From contig CAJNOP010000034.1 in assembly GCA_905250075.1 (NCBI GenBank), positions 124,001-188,000 of the forward strand: DNA of 64,000 nt. Reading direction: 5' to 3'. This DNA comes from Rotaria sp. Silwood1. Taxonomy: Eukaryota > Rotifera > Eurotatoria > Philodinida > Philodinidae. Each line of letters opens with the position of its first letter. Position 1 is the stretch's first letter. The position numbers and the translations under genes were made by a program. This document shows positions 10,344-21,256 of the stretch, piece by piece. Under the pieces are notes generated by a model. It saw only the letters and a program-made list of their open reading frames with translations, had not been told where the DNA came from and searched no databases.

Positions 10344-13300
10344 AGTACTGGAATATCATAAAATGAACTGTCTTGTTTCGAATTACTGTAGACTATAATA
10401 ATGAAATCTAGATTAGATAAAATCAAGATATGCAGAAAGTTAAAATTCATGTAAATAAGAAAATATTTAATATAGTCTTTCTATGGCATAAGTTACGCGT
10501 CACATACAATGCCAAGGCATTTGCAATTTTTCTTAAAGATATTCTTATCATCTTAAGCGTGTATGTTTTTGATGAACAAAAAAACACTTTATTTAAAGTA
10601 AGGCTAAGTCTTTGATTGAAATTTACCTAGGAGCAATAAATATGGAAGTGAAAATTAATATCAAAGTTGTAACAACATTGTTTCAAAGTTTTCCTTCAGA
10701 TTAAAGTACGCAAGAAAAATCATCGTCATATAATTAGTTTTAGTCTACTGAATAAAACTGATTAGCTACTTTGCTATTATTCTGCATTACAGTATTACTG
10801 AAATTAATGAAATATTCAGTATTGTCTATTAAAAATTGCATACATCGATTCTAAAAACCTATCACAAGAAAATTTTATGATCGATTGTACAACTTATTAT
10901 CAATCTTTTCTATCGTTTAAAATATGCAAGTAACTTTTCTTCTCATTGACAATTCAAAATTATTTGCAACAATATCTATCTCTTTTTCTCCAGTATTTTC
11001 CAGTTATTTGTTTCAGCAATTAAAGTATACTTCTTTGATCTCAAGTTTAGGTTGAAATTTTATTTTGTTTTGGTATTTCAATGTTTTTTGCTCTTTTCTA
11101 TTTTTTACAGTCAAGAAAAGATATTTATTATGTACTAAGGTTATTATCATACAGAAGCTATGAATTACTACAATAAATCCTATTGTAAAAAAAGACAGTT
11201 ATTAACAAATGAAAGCGATGATTGATTTTATGCATTTATGACACTTGTCTTATCTTGACACTGTTCTCTATTACTCTATTGTATTTCTTTTATTTTTCTT
11301 GTTTGAATATGTACTTATACATAGAGTTATTGTTTGCCAATGCCTATTTAATAAATTGTTCTTCTTTGTGTAGTTATAAAAGAAATGAAAATTGATTTAC
11401 AAACTGAATGTTCTCTAACGATGATGTCGAGCATGATGACTATCAGATGAGATCGCCAGAAAATGAAGTATACTTACTCATAGATGCTGAGAAAGCTGAG
11501 AATACTTTGTCAAAGATATCTATGCATAATATTAAGAACGGAAAAAAATTATGGTGAAGTCGACTAAAAGCAGATAAAGATGTTGATATTAATATAGAAG
11601 AAGAGGATAATATTGAATAATTTTCATTATATACAAATGTTGAAAATAGCACTTCTACACTTGATAAGTACTGTACTTGATAGATTTCAAAGATGTCATT
11701 TTCTATAGAAATCTGTTATTATATATGTCAAGCATTTAAATTTGAAAAGCTTATGTCACACTTTTTACACATATATTTTCTTTGAAACTTTTCATATATT
11801 CAACTTTATGATCTATTAGTAATATTATACCGCTGAATTGTCTATAGTATTCTCTAGTAAACATTCAAGTATGGTGGTAAACTAATAACAATTTGTTTCA
11901 GGAGAAATGATTAAACAAACCAATCTTTAACCTGAATTGGAGGCTGAAGTACCCTAGTAAAATTAGAATAATATTTTCTTATGGTGAGAAAAGGACAATC
12001 TTGATCGTATAATCTAATCAAAATTTAATCTTGTAAAAAAACAGTCTGCGACTTTTATGTCACACTATTGAATATCCTAATCATATTTTTACATAAAAAC
12101 AATCCATCAGAGAGATTCTCTGAGAATGAATATTAATCTAGTTCTTCATCTGTGATATATTTAGAAATAATTCATGGACATTCTGACTAAATCTATTATT
12201 CATTAAAAGACCAATGACAGCAACAGCTACACCCTACTTTTGTTAATCACAGTAAGATTGCTTTATTCTACCGATTTTGCCATACATTTCTTCATCATTT
12301 TCTTACTTTCTCCTTCGAAAATGCCATAAGGACGTAATTCATCTATTGTAACAAGAAGCTATTCATATGCAAGCTTTGATTGTATATCAACAACGTCTGC
12401 TACAGTCTGATGCAGGTGGGAAATCGGGAGGGAAAGCGTTGCTAAAGCATCTGTCGTGATCTGTAATGAATGATAGATTTTATCTGAAATGCCTATCACG
12501 TATATGCTGTGTTATTGCTAAGACGTCTATGAACGGTACAAATTTCTATCCTATATACTTCAATATTCCCTTTACATCGAGTATCACAAAATTCTCTCGT
12601 CCAATTACTTCATTTTTGTTTTTTTAAAAAGAAGATCTAATAGAATAACAAATTCTTTTTTTTTTTCTTAGTTATATTTACTATTGATCAGAAAAATATC
12701 TATAGATGATATTTTGTAATAGTTTCAAATTCTTTATAAAGTTCAGCGTTGAATCTTTTGATGTTCAATCGATTATTCATCAAAATATATTTAACAAAGT
12801 ATAAATATGCAAGCAATGTTCTTAAGACAATTCAACCATATAAATTTCGTATTTACTGAATACTTGGACATATTACAAATAATAACTATAACAATCTTTC
12901 AACATCATACATTTTTTTATTTGTTTACACAATTTTGATTGAAGACTTTCATGTTACTTTGAAAACCATGTATAATATGGATTTATTTATCTTAACATTA
13001 GATTATAATCATGAATCATAGGACTAGTCTTATCTTTCAAACTATTTTTATTGTTTTAACATTAACTTGATAACCAATCAACTTTAAACAATATTTTATG
13101 GTTTGAAAGACCATTATTAGCATTTTTTTTCTCTTCACATTTGTTGACAGCACAATGTTTTGAAGAGGCGTCTGAAGGCGTCAACATATAAAATACAAGA
13201 AAAAAAAAACGTTTTATTTTTAAAAATGCTTCTATAATGCTCTCTTTCTCTCTCCTCTGTCGGCAATAAAATACATTATCGGCAACAATCTTGTTGTTGT

Positions 13301-13427
13301 AATCGTTGCAGTTTGATCGTGTCTATGTAAGGATTGCTGTTATTTTTTTTTTCTTTTATAATTGTGCACACCACTGCACGAAAGCATAAGCATTCAAAGC
13401 AACTTAACATTTTGCAGTAAAATTTTA
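10344..13427. other. Long gene-poor stretch
   Basis: About 3 kb without a convincing gene. At 11408-11620 the + strand has a 71-codon acidic reading frame (MFSNDDVEHDDYQ...) interrupted by one TGA at 11555 and closed by TAA. It has no recognised domain and could be a remnant. A pyrimidine-rich tract lies just before the gene at 13428. Confidence 0.35.
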
Positions 13428-14366
13428 ATGAACATGAGTACAACGGCTTCTCCTACACTTGAACAACCAGAAAGAAGTAAAACAGCTGATGGATCTTTGA
13501 ATAGAAGACGATGTAAATCTACTGATAGAAGACAAGCAACAACTCGTGCTACTAGTTCATATCGTCATAATAAATTATATCGTTGTCCGCAAACACCACC
13601 ACCTGAAGTTCAATTTGATCGAGAACGAAGTTTTATTCTTGATTCTAAAGCAGTATCGAATATTTCGAATGACTATTCAATAGCTAATCCTAAATTAGGT
13701 TCAGTTATTCCACCATATAATGCACAATTAGATCGTCATGTTGATAATTATTTTAAATTTTTTGGTGTACGAAAAGCATTAGAAGGAACGGGACAAGTAT
13801 AGAAAATATTTTCTTATTAAAACAATGTATCATAATTTGAGTTTTTCTTGTTTAGTCCGCAGCTCATGAATCAATTGCAGGTCGAGTACATGATCGATTT
13901 TATACAAATGGCCATGGTTACCGTTATTTATCACTTCGAAATAAATTTGGTTCAGGTGAAGAAAAAAAAAAAAGCTAAAAAAAAACAGCAAGTAATAGCG
14001 ATTGAAATTTTAGGTCATTCAATTGAGGAAGTTCGTGGTCATGAATTATTCTTAAGTGATCCTAAAGCTGTTGTTAATTATAACGGACTTTTTGGTATGT
14101 TCTCAAATGAAAATAAACGAAAGAAAATAATCATTATTTGCTTAATTTTCCTATTGAATATAAAAGGTTTTCGTCGTAATACACCATCACTTCGTCGACA
14201 ACCAAATATTGGTACAATAAAACTTGATGCTAATGGCTATATTCCTATTGGTCGTTATTCAGTTGTCGGTTGTGGTAAATCATATGCCTTCCATTGCCGA
14301 TGTAAATTCGATCAACCATGTCGATGTCATAATCAAGAAAAACTTTGTCCTTGTGTTAAAGTATAA
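13428..14366 (+). CDS. Four-exon gene with a cysteine-rich C terminus, function unknown
   Basis: Exons 13428-13796, 13856-13955, 14014-14094 and 14167-14366 are joined by GT-AG introns of 58-72 bases. The frame stays open through 249 codons to TAA. The start is the first ATG in the frame, followed two codons later by another. The N terminus is basic and Ser/Thr/Arg-rich and looks disordered. The middle carries RHVDNYFKFFGVRKALE and a block starting SAAHESIAGRVHDRFY. The last 35 residues hold a Cys cluster (GCGKS...CRC...CRCHNQ...CPC). I do not recognise the family. Length and style suggest a small cytoskeletal or ciliary protein, which is a guess. No stops or shifts are present. Its 3' end overlaps the convergent gene on the other strand by 11 bases. 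Confidence 0.72.
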
Positions 14367-14793
14367 ATATTATAATAAACTTAAATATGTATCCAATATT
14401 GACTATGAAATATGAGAAATGATAAATAGATCTTGCACTTGATTTTTCACGTGTACATAATTCTTCATCAGCTTTCGAACGACATTCATTTATACCATTA
14501 CAACGAGCATTTGCATGTACACAATACGAATCATTACAATCAATGAGATCTTCCATTGGACAAATAAATAAATCATCATTAATACCAACATGTATTTTTG
14601 GAGTAAATATTGTAAAAAATAATTTAAATTGATGAAAACTATCATCATAATCACTAGTAAAACTAGGTGGTTGAATTAATTCAAGATAAATTATATTACT
14701 TTCAGATAGATAATCATCAGATTGATGATTCAATAATGTAGGTTTGCTTTTATCAAGCATCATAGGACAATTAAAAATTGTTGTTTCATGATG
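14356..14793 (-). CDS. CUB/LDL-receptor class A membrane protein, last exon (partial)
   Basis: The minus-strand frame begins after an acceptor AG at 14795-14794 and runs to TAA at 14358-14356. Residues FNCPMML...FFTIF resemble the end of a CUB domain. They are followed by an LDLa module with the expected cysteines (C-x6-C-x4-C) and the RCNG...EC...DEELC calcium-binding pattern, then a hydrophobic C-terminal helix (HFSYFIVNIGYIF). This suggests a secreted-side receptor anchored near its C terminus, as in NETO- or LRP-type proteins. Upstream exons fall in or beyond the run of N at 14870-15133, so the gene is incomplete here. The tail overlaps the 3' end of the plus-strand gene. Confidence 0.7.
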   Translation of the reverse strand, partial: HHETTIFNCPMMLDKSKPTLLNHQSDDYLSESNIIYLELIQPPSFTSDYDDSFHQFKLFFTIFTPKIHVGINDDLFICPMEDLIDCNDSYCVHANARCNGINECRSKADEELCTREKSSARSIYHFSYFIVNIGYIFKFIIIFIL

Positions 14794-14869
14794 CTAAATA
14801 AAAAAGAATATTATACAATGTTGCAATATTTCAAACATACATCTCTAATTTTCAAACATGGTGCTCTTG

Positions 14870-15133
14870 NNNNNNNNNNNNNNNNNNNNNNNNNNNNNNN
14901 NNNNNNNNNNNNNNNNNNNNNNNNNNNNNNNNNNNNNNNNNNNNNNNNNNNNNNNNNNNNNNNNNNNNNNNNNNNNNNNNNNNNNNNNNNNNNNNNNNNN
15001 NNNNNNNNNNNNNNNNNNNNNNNNNNNNNNNNNNNNNNNNNNNNNNNNNNNNNNNNNNNNNNNNNNNNNNNNNNNNNNNNNNNNNNNNNNNNNNNNNNNN
15101 NNNNNNNNNNNNNNNNNNNNNNNNNNNNNNNNN
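14870..15133. other. Assembly gap (264 N)
   Basis: Run of unknown bases. A tandem repeat starts at its right edge, which probably explains why assembly failed. Confidence 0.98.
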
Positions 15134-15184
15134 TTATTTCTCTTGTTGTGTTATTTCTCTTGTTGTGTTATTTCTCTTGTCTTG
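15134..15184. repeat. 17-bp tandem repeat at the gap edge
   Basis: Three visible copies of TTATTTCTCTTGTTGTG, the last degenerate. The array probably continues into the gap. Confidence 0.9.
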
Positions 15185-16405
15185 TTACTCCGATATTATT
15201 ATAAATCAAATAAAGGAAATGTCAAAGCCATTTTTTTTCTTATTTCCTCTTCTAATTTTACCAGATATAATTCAATCGAACTGGAACTAATTTGGGAACA
15301 TGTTTCTAGATCACTACGTGATGCTAACTGATATCTCTAGTATAGGATAGCAACATCAAATACTTGTTTAATTCTTTTGCATAAACTCACTTTTAAACGA
15401 TATTAATAGGAAAAGTAACAACGTTTAAATGATCAATTCTGCTACGTCCGATAGATGAAGAAGAGACTGATGAAAGATTTTTTATTGTTCAGTTTCATCT
15501 CCGGAAAAAAAATTTAGTTTATGATTGTTTTATATTCAATGAAACATGCCGATGTATTTGAATTTTCTCTGAAATGATTGATATTCTTACTATAAATGAG
15601 ATGAGGCAGGTCTGATTACAAACGAGTCATAATATTTATGTTCGATAGACAGCTAGAGACTGAACAAGACGACGTAATGATAAAGAAGAACTGAAATATT
15701 GTCAGTTTAATGTTTACTATCTTTGTAGGCTTGGTAATCAAGTTTATCATAGAAATTTCATATTATCTTACTAGTTTTTTGATTGCACACATATGATCAG
15801 AGATTTCTTTTCAAAAGTCTGCAACACAAGTACTAATTAGGAATACAGCTGATAATTGTCCGCATTTAACAACTATCAAGATATGAAAGAAGTGATTCAG
15901 TAATATTGAATATAGCGGATAACTTTTTATGTATGGGTAATTCCATTGTATATGTGACACTTTATACATCACTTCTTCCAAATCAAATTTAAATACCATA
16001 GCTGTGTAGAGCATAGTCGATAACCTCACTTTGGTGATAAAAGATCTGCTATAGATCCTTCCTATAAAACGACAAACACTTTACAAGAAAATGTCGAAGT
16101 CATGACTTACGATATGTAGTATGAGAGTCTAGTGTTCATCAATATGAGAATGTTTTTTTCTATGTTAAGACCAAGTGGCCTATATGTATATATCGCGAGA
16201 TAGGACATATCAAGCTCATTCTAAAAATGTGTCTCGCTCATTCGGTTTGCTGCATTAGAAATGAAATCTTAAATGATCATTAGAGAGCATTGGATTCAAA
16301 AATGATCAAAAAGTGATCGAAATGTTTATTAGTAAATCTTTTAAACGCTAAATTTGGAGAAGTAGTGGTATATTAGGTTTTGTAGAGCTGCTCTTGCTAG
16401 TGTAC
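15185..16405. other. Intergenic, nothing recognised
   Basis: No gene-like frame. Short inverted blocks occur around 15880-15990 (GAAGTGATTCAG and TACATCACTTCTTCC), possibly another eroded foldback. Confidence 0.35.
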
Positions 16406-16410
16406 TGCAT

Positions 16411-16525
16411 TAGACTCCAAACTCCAACTCCAATGGAGTTGGAGTTGCAAAAACGAAAATTTCTGGAGTTGGAGTTGGAGTCGGAGTCACGGAAAAAATA
16501 CCTTTCGGAGTTGGAGTTCGAATAA
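16411..16525. repeat. GGAGTT hexamer-rich repeat, possible MITE
   Basis: A run of ACTCCA units switches to GGAGTT units, giving an internal inverted repeat (CTCCAACTCCA / TGGAGTTGGAG) and then further GGAGTT/GGAGTC copies. The texture is like the GGTTCC-rich and GGGTCC-rich hAT-type MITEs at 44288 and 33865. Ends and target duplication could not be fixed. Confidence 0.55.
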
Positions 16526-17120
16526 TTAAGAGGAATTCTTTTGGATTAACGTCGGAGTTATATCAGTAAAATATTCAAATGTTTATTTTTATAAGCAACA
16601 AGTATATTTCATAAGTCAAATAACGAACATAAATATACTGTTAACTTCAGAATCGTTTGTATCACTTGCTGATGTAACAAATAATAAAGCTTTACATGTC
16701 TTACAGGGTACAAATTGTTGTTGATGATCGCTCACGACAATATCATGATAAAATTGCCGTCACTCACTTGACTTGATGCTATTTTCTTTTCCACGAACTT
16801 CTCTGATTCATTACTATCTCCTATATGTTAGCATACATACTGCTACCACTATTCATTGAACTCTTGCTATAAAAAAAAGTTATTTGTAACAAGAGTAGCT
16901 ATAAGATATGGGCAACATTCTAAATATAAATGTACATATGTCGTACTTCAAATTAACTGGCTAAGAAAATGTTTATCAAGTGTGTGACGAGTTGCATGAG
17001 AAAAGAAATAATGTCATTCATTCATTGTCTATTTAAATCATTGGACTATTGAAACGAAATACATCATTGTTCTTATTGACGATGTCGGTCAAATAGAATG
17101 AGCGATTATAAATATACACG
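16526..17120. other. Intergenic, nothing recognised
   Basis: AT-rich, with no gene or repeat that I can support. Confidence 0.35.
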
Positions 17121-17122
17121 TA

Positions 17123-17473
17123 CACTCTAAAAAATTTCCGTCTTCTAGGAAACCGACCAAAAAGGTTTCCGAGCGCTCGAAAACCCAAATCCGTTTCCGA
17201 GAGCGACTCGGAAACTCTTTGAGGGTTTTCGAAGGCAAAAAATAGGTTTCCGATAGTAACAAAATTGAAAACCGAAATGGGTTTCCGAATCTTGGAAACG
17301 GATAATTTTCTCGGAAACCCATTTCGGTTTCCAATTTTGTTATCGGAAACCTATTTTTTGCCTTCGAAAACCCTCAAAGGGTTTCCGAGTCGCTCTCGGA
17401 AACGGATTTGGGTTTTCGAGCGCTCGGAAACCTTTTTGGTCGGTTTCCTAGAAGACGGAAATTTTTTAGAGTG
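17123..17473. mobile_element. Near-perfect palindromic MITE, Tc1/mariner-like (TA target)
   Basis: The two arms (about 165 bases each, 17123-17288 and 17312-17473) are almost exact reverse complements, starting CACTCTAAAAAATTTCCG and ending in its complement. TA dinucleotides flank both ends (17121-17122 and 17474-17475). High arm identity contrasts with the older foldbacks and suggests recent activity or gene conversion between arms. It ends about 50 bases before the F-box gene start, so it may influence that promoter. Open frames in it are by-products of the palindrome. Confidence 0.88.
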
Positions 17474-17526
17474 TACAATTATGGACATTTATAACATAAG
17501 AAAAATAAATATAGATATAGATCAAC

Positions 17527-19911
17527 ATGGAAAAATCATCTATTCAATTGAATGATTTACCTGATGAAATTCTTTTGATTATTTTTAAAAACTTAAACAA
17601 TATTAACCTACTTTATTCTCTCATCGGCGTTAATAAACGACTTAATAAAATTGTATATGATTCTATGTTTACTAAAAGTTTAAAATGATTCAATTACTCA
17701 TCATATGATTATATTCATCCATTACCTGATTTAATGCTTGATCGATTTTGTTTACAGATCTTACGTGATATTCATCATAATATCAAATGGCTTGAACTTG
17801 AATCTTCATCTATGAAACGTGTTTTTCTTTCTGCAAATTATCCGAATTTATTTGGACTTAGTATATACAACATTAAGACAGACAGCTTTAAGTCTATTTA
17901 CTGGTAAGGTATTTTTATTTGAATTCTTTTAATAGTTAACCCTTTCGTGCCAGAGTCCGTATATATACGGGCTAAGCTTTCTTTCAGAATATTTCTCTGA
18001 CATTTATAACTCCTTTATTTCAGCAGACTTTTGCAAGAGGATGACTGTTCATTCTCTATCTTATTAAGTGCTTTTTTCGTAGACTTCTCCTAGCTTAATC
18101 TTACAGAAGTTATACTCAATAGCACAACCCAATGGTATCAAATTAACGCTTAATGCATCATGCTATTGAGGTAAAATGTCGTTATACATACAGAATCATG
18201 GATTTACTTCTAACATCAGGCCGTCACTCTTGAGGTATTGTTCCAAATGCCACAGCCGTGGTTACGCCAATATTCGTACACAAATACTATCCTACTACAT
18301 TCAAGTTGTACTCTAAGGAAGAACAGGATGGAATGATCTGTGAGACTCTGGCACTTAGCAAGACCGTAAAAGCGATTCCCAATACCAGAATCAGCGTTTC
18401 ATTCCATATAGTACTGCCATGCACATACACATCTTTTTTCCAAGCTTTTGATAAAAGTCAAAAATTTTTTGTTGGTACAAAAACCTCCAGTACGAAAGGG
18501 TTAATACATCGAAATAGATGACAATTGAAATGATTTATTTTATATAAACTCATAATATAGTTAATTGGATGATTACATATTTGATTTATCTTTTGTTTGT
18601 AAAAAGAAAAGAAAAACTAGTTGTCTTTACAATAATTTTGTATTTATATTTAGATGAAACTTCTTTAATGCATAAATACAAACATCAAATCTCATCACTC
18701 ATGATTAAAACTATTAACAAACAAGATATATCAGTAGATATAGATACATTGATATTCACACATATCTTTAATATGTTCACCAATTTACAATATTTAAATT
18801 TGAATCCATTTCTCTGTGATCAACGAACATCATTCGTGTATTCGCCTTTAACTGTGTTCTCGTCAACTTTATTAGAATTACATGTCAAAGTAAACTTTAT
18901 TAATGATTGTCTTTATTTACTTGATGGTTGTTTCAATCAACTTCGAACGTTCTGTGTTGATATAGTATTTTCAATTCCTCGTTCGCCTATAAAAATAAAT
19001 AAAGTATGGTTTTTATTAAATCTCACTAATATCTATGTTATCTTTTTTAGGAAAAACTACCAAGTTTACGATGTTTTTCGTTGTATTATCTTTCGAACAT
19101 ACGTTTCTATGATACAATAATTATACCACTCTTACATCGAATGTCAAATTTAGAACAACTTAGTTTGTATTTGTCGGTTAATCGTAATAATGGATTTGCT
19201 GATGGAGTTGATTTGCAGCAAAATATTATTAATTATTTGCCGCGATTAAATCAATTTCGGTTTAAGATTCGTTCAACTATATTGTTAAACGATCAAACTG
19301 ATTTACTATCAAATGAAAATATCCAACATACATTCAAAGATTTTTCAAATAGTCAAATTATTTCTTGTGCCAATTATTTTCTAGAATCAAACAAAGGTCA
19401 ATGTCATATTTATTCATGTCCATTTACAATCAGAAGTTATGAAAATATCGCAAATAATTTTCCAGGTGGATTATTTACATGTGTTTGTAATGTGTCATTA
19501 TTTGATGAACGTCCTTTTGAACATGAATTTTTTCTTCGAATTGCTCAATCATTTCCATTTATAAAAAAATTATCTATAAATAATCGAAAAGCACAAAAGA
19601 ATAAACAAAATAGAAAATTAAAAAATAACAATCAAGATTTATTAATTATTGAATATCCTTATCTTAAGTGGCTTGGTTTTGATGAGGCTCATGATGATTA
19701 TGTGGAACAATTTCTTCTTGATACCAAAACATGTTTACCGTCTAATGTTGATCTTTTAATCGATTATAAACCTTTAAAAAGAGTGACACACAATTTTAGG
19801 CGAAAAACAACACAAAATAATTGTGCAAAAGTGAGATATAGATGTTGGGAGAAAATTTCTCGATTTCCAAAACATTTCAAAGATTATTTTCTTGAGACGA
19901 CAAATGTATGA
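17527..19911 (+). pseudogene. Bdelloid-type F-box/leucine-rich protein gene, disrupted
   Basis: The ATG at 17527 opens an F-box: LPDEILLIIFKNL, then INLLYSLIGVNKRLNKIV. This is the hallmark of the large bdelloid F-box family (a presumed SCF substrate adaptor). Exon 1 runs 17527-17903, exon 2 18654-19003 and exon 3 19051-19911 (TGA). Exons 2 and 3 are open and carry leucine-rich segments such as NMFTNLQYLNL and RMSNLEQLSLYL. Two lesions lie in exon 1: TGA at about 17686-17688 (TTAAAATGATTC) and a shift near 17895 that looks like a 2-base deletion just before the donor. Intron 1 is 750 bases because a piggyBac-like MITE sits in it; intron 2 is 47 bases. It could still make a C-terminal product, but is called a pseudogene. 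Confidence 0.75.
17936..18504. mobile_element. piggyBac-like MITE in F-box intron 1
   Basis: The element is bounded by TTAA on both sides (17936-17939 and 18501-18504). Its terminal repeats are CCCTTTCGTGCCAGAG and CCCTTTCGTACTGGAG, 14 of 16 identical. A subterminal hairpin CCGTATATATACGG follows the left end. TTAA targets with CCC ends are the signature of piggyBac elements. The 569-bp interior has an open frame of 87 codons with no transposase likeness, so it is non-autonomous. It lies wholly between donor 17904 and acceptor 18653. Confidence 0.9.
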
Positions 19912-20602
19912 TGATTATTTTCAACTGTTACTTAAATAAATTTGTTTTTGCGTAGAATGAATGTATTGAAATAGAAAAAAATTGTTGTTTATTTGATTCA
20001 AACATGTAAAATATATGTATATATATGAGAATGATTACTTTATGTATTTGTTTCTAAAATATGTTTGTTTTTACTTGTTGTAATTGTAACCAGGGTGAGG
20101 ATGAGGGTGATAAGTTGTTTTAATTGTTCGATTGTTGCATCGATTTGTTACCTATAATCTTTTTGAAAAGTTCGTTCACGTGGTGTTTGAGCAGATGAAC
20201 GTGTTATTTGACTAACTGCTTCAAGAACTGTAATGAACTGAAGAGAAAAAAAGGTTTTAGACACAATTAAGAGAAAAATTTCTTACAGATTTAAATAAAA
20301 CATTTTGTTTTTCTTTGATTAAAAATTCATTTTCAGCTTTTGTTAAATGTGTCATTGATTGAAGACGATGAAGTTCATCTTTAAGTGCATAAACATGTCT
20401 AGAATAAAATTAAAAAAAGGCATATACATAGATCTGGTTTTTATCAATGATAAAAAGTTGAGTACTTGTACATCGATGGCATATAGATAAGTAAGAAAGA
20501 GAATAAACGAACTTTTTATTTTTATAAATAGTTTTCAAGTGTAAAGATAAAAGTTGAACGTCTCAAAATCGTGATAAACATTTTCATCACATATTCTGAT
20601 AG

Positions 20603-21256
20603 GTACGTTAGCAACGGGATGGTATAGACCGCGATAAACATTCGAGAAACGACTCATTATAGAAATCGTTCTAACGATCGAGCACAGATATTTTGGCAAG
20701 GATACATTGCACACATCTCAACGGAATCTCTCGATGGCAAACCCTGAAGACATATTGATCAAAATCAAGTTAATACATTCGCTTCATTATGTTTAACATT
20801 TTTATCCTCATAGATATTGGACTAATAGCTCATTTTCTAAGAAGCCGAAAGAGACTTTTTTTAATACTTTTCCTATTCTTCATTATTTTGATGCATTAAC
20901 ATTTGTTCTTTTATTAAAAAAATAAAAGCCCACATATCTATATTATTCCTTGGATAGACTGTCGACGACTGCAAGTATGAAATTAGCCGGAGTGACGAGC
21001 CACTTTGTCGCTAGTTTTATCAGTTCTCTTGTCGAAATTGCTCAAAAACACTTCATCCATCAAGCAAAGATGAATTTTTGTTGCTAATAGAAACAGCTCT
21101 GGACCATCAAATACAATTAGTTTGATTTTTATGCCGAACTATCCTTCTCTAAGGTATTCATCTACTAGGTTCTTCGCATGACAATCAATCAAGATTCGCT
21201 GTGCTCTATCGGTACTTGGCATTGCAATGTACGTCTCAAGATTGAATGCTAACATA
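20603..21256. repeat. Foldback 6, inside the SMG1 pseudogene
   Basis: The outer blocks TACGTTAGCA (20604) and TGCTAACATA (about 21247), and further in GATCGAGCACAG (about 20680) against CTGTGCTCTATCG (about 21200), pair in inverted order with diverged sequence between. It sits in a stretch without SMG1 homology, probably an intron. Confidence 0.65.

Noticed and set aside
14788-15331. Open frames made mainly of X
   Set aside because: They cross the 264-N gap and carry no information.
17089-17555. Two similar open frames on opposite strands (RFGNPFRFSILLSETYF type)
   Set aside because: They are the two arms of the palindromic MITE read in each direction.
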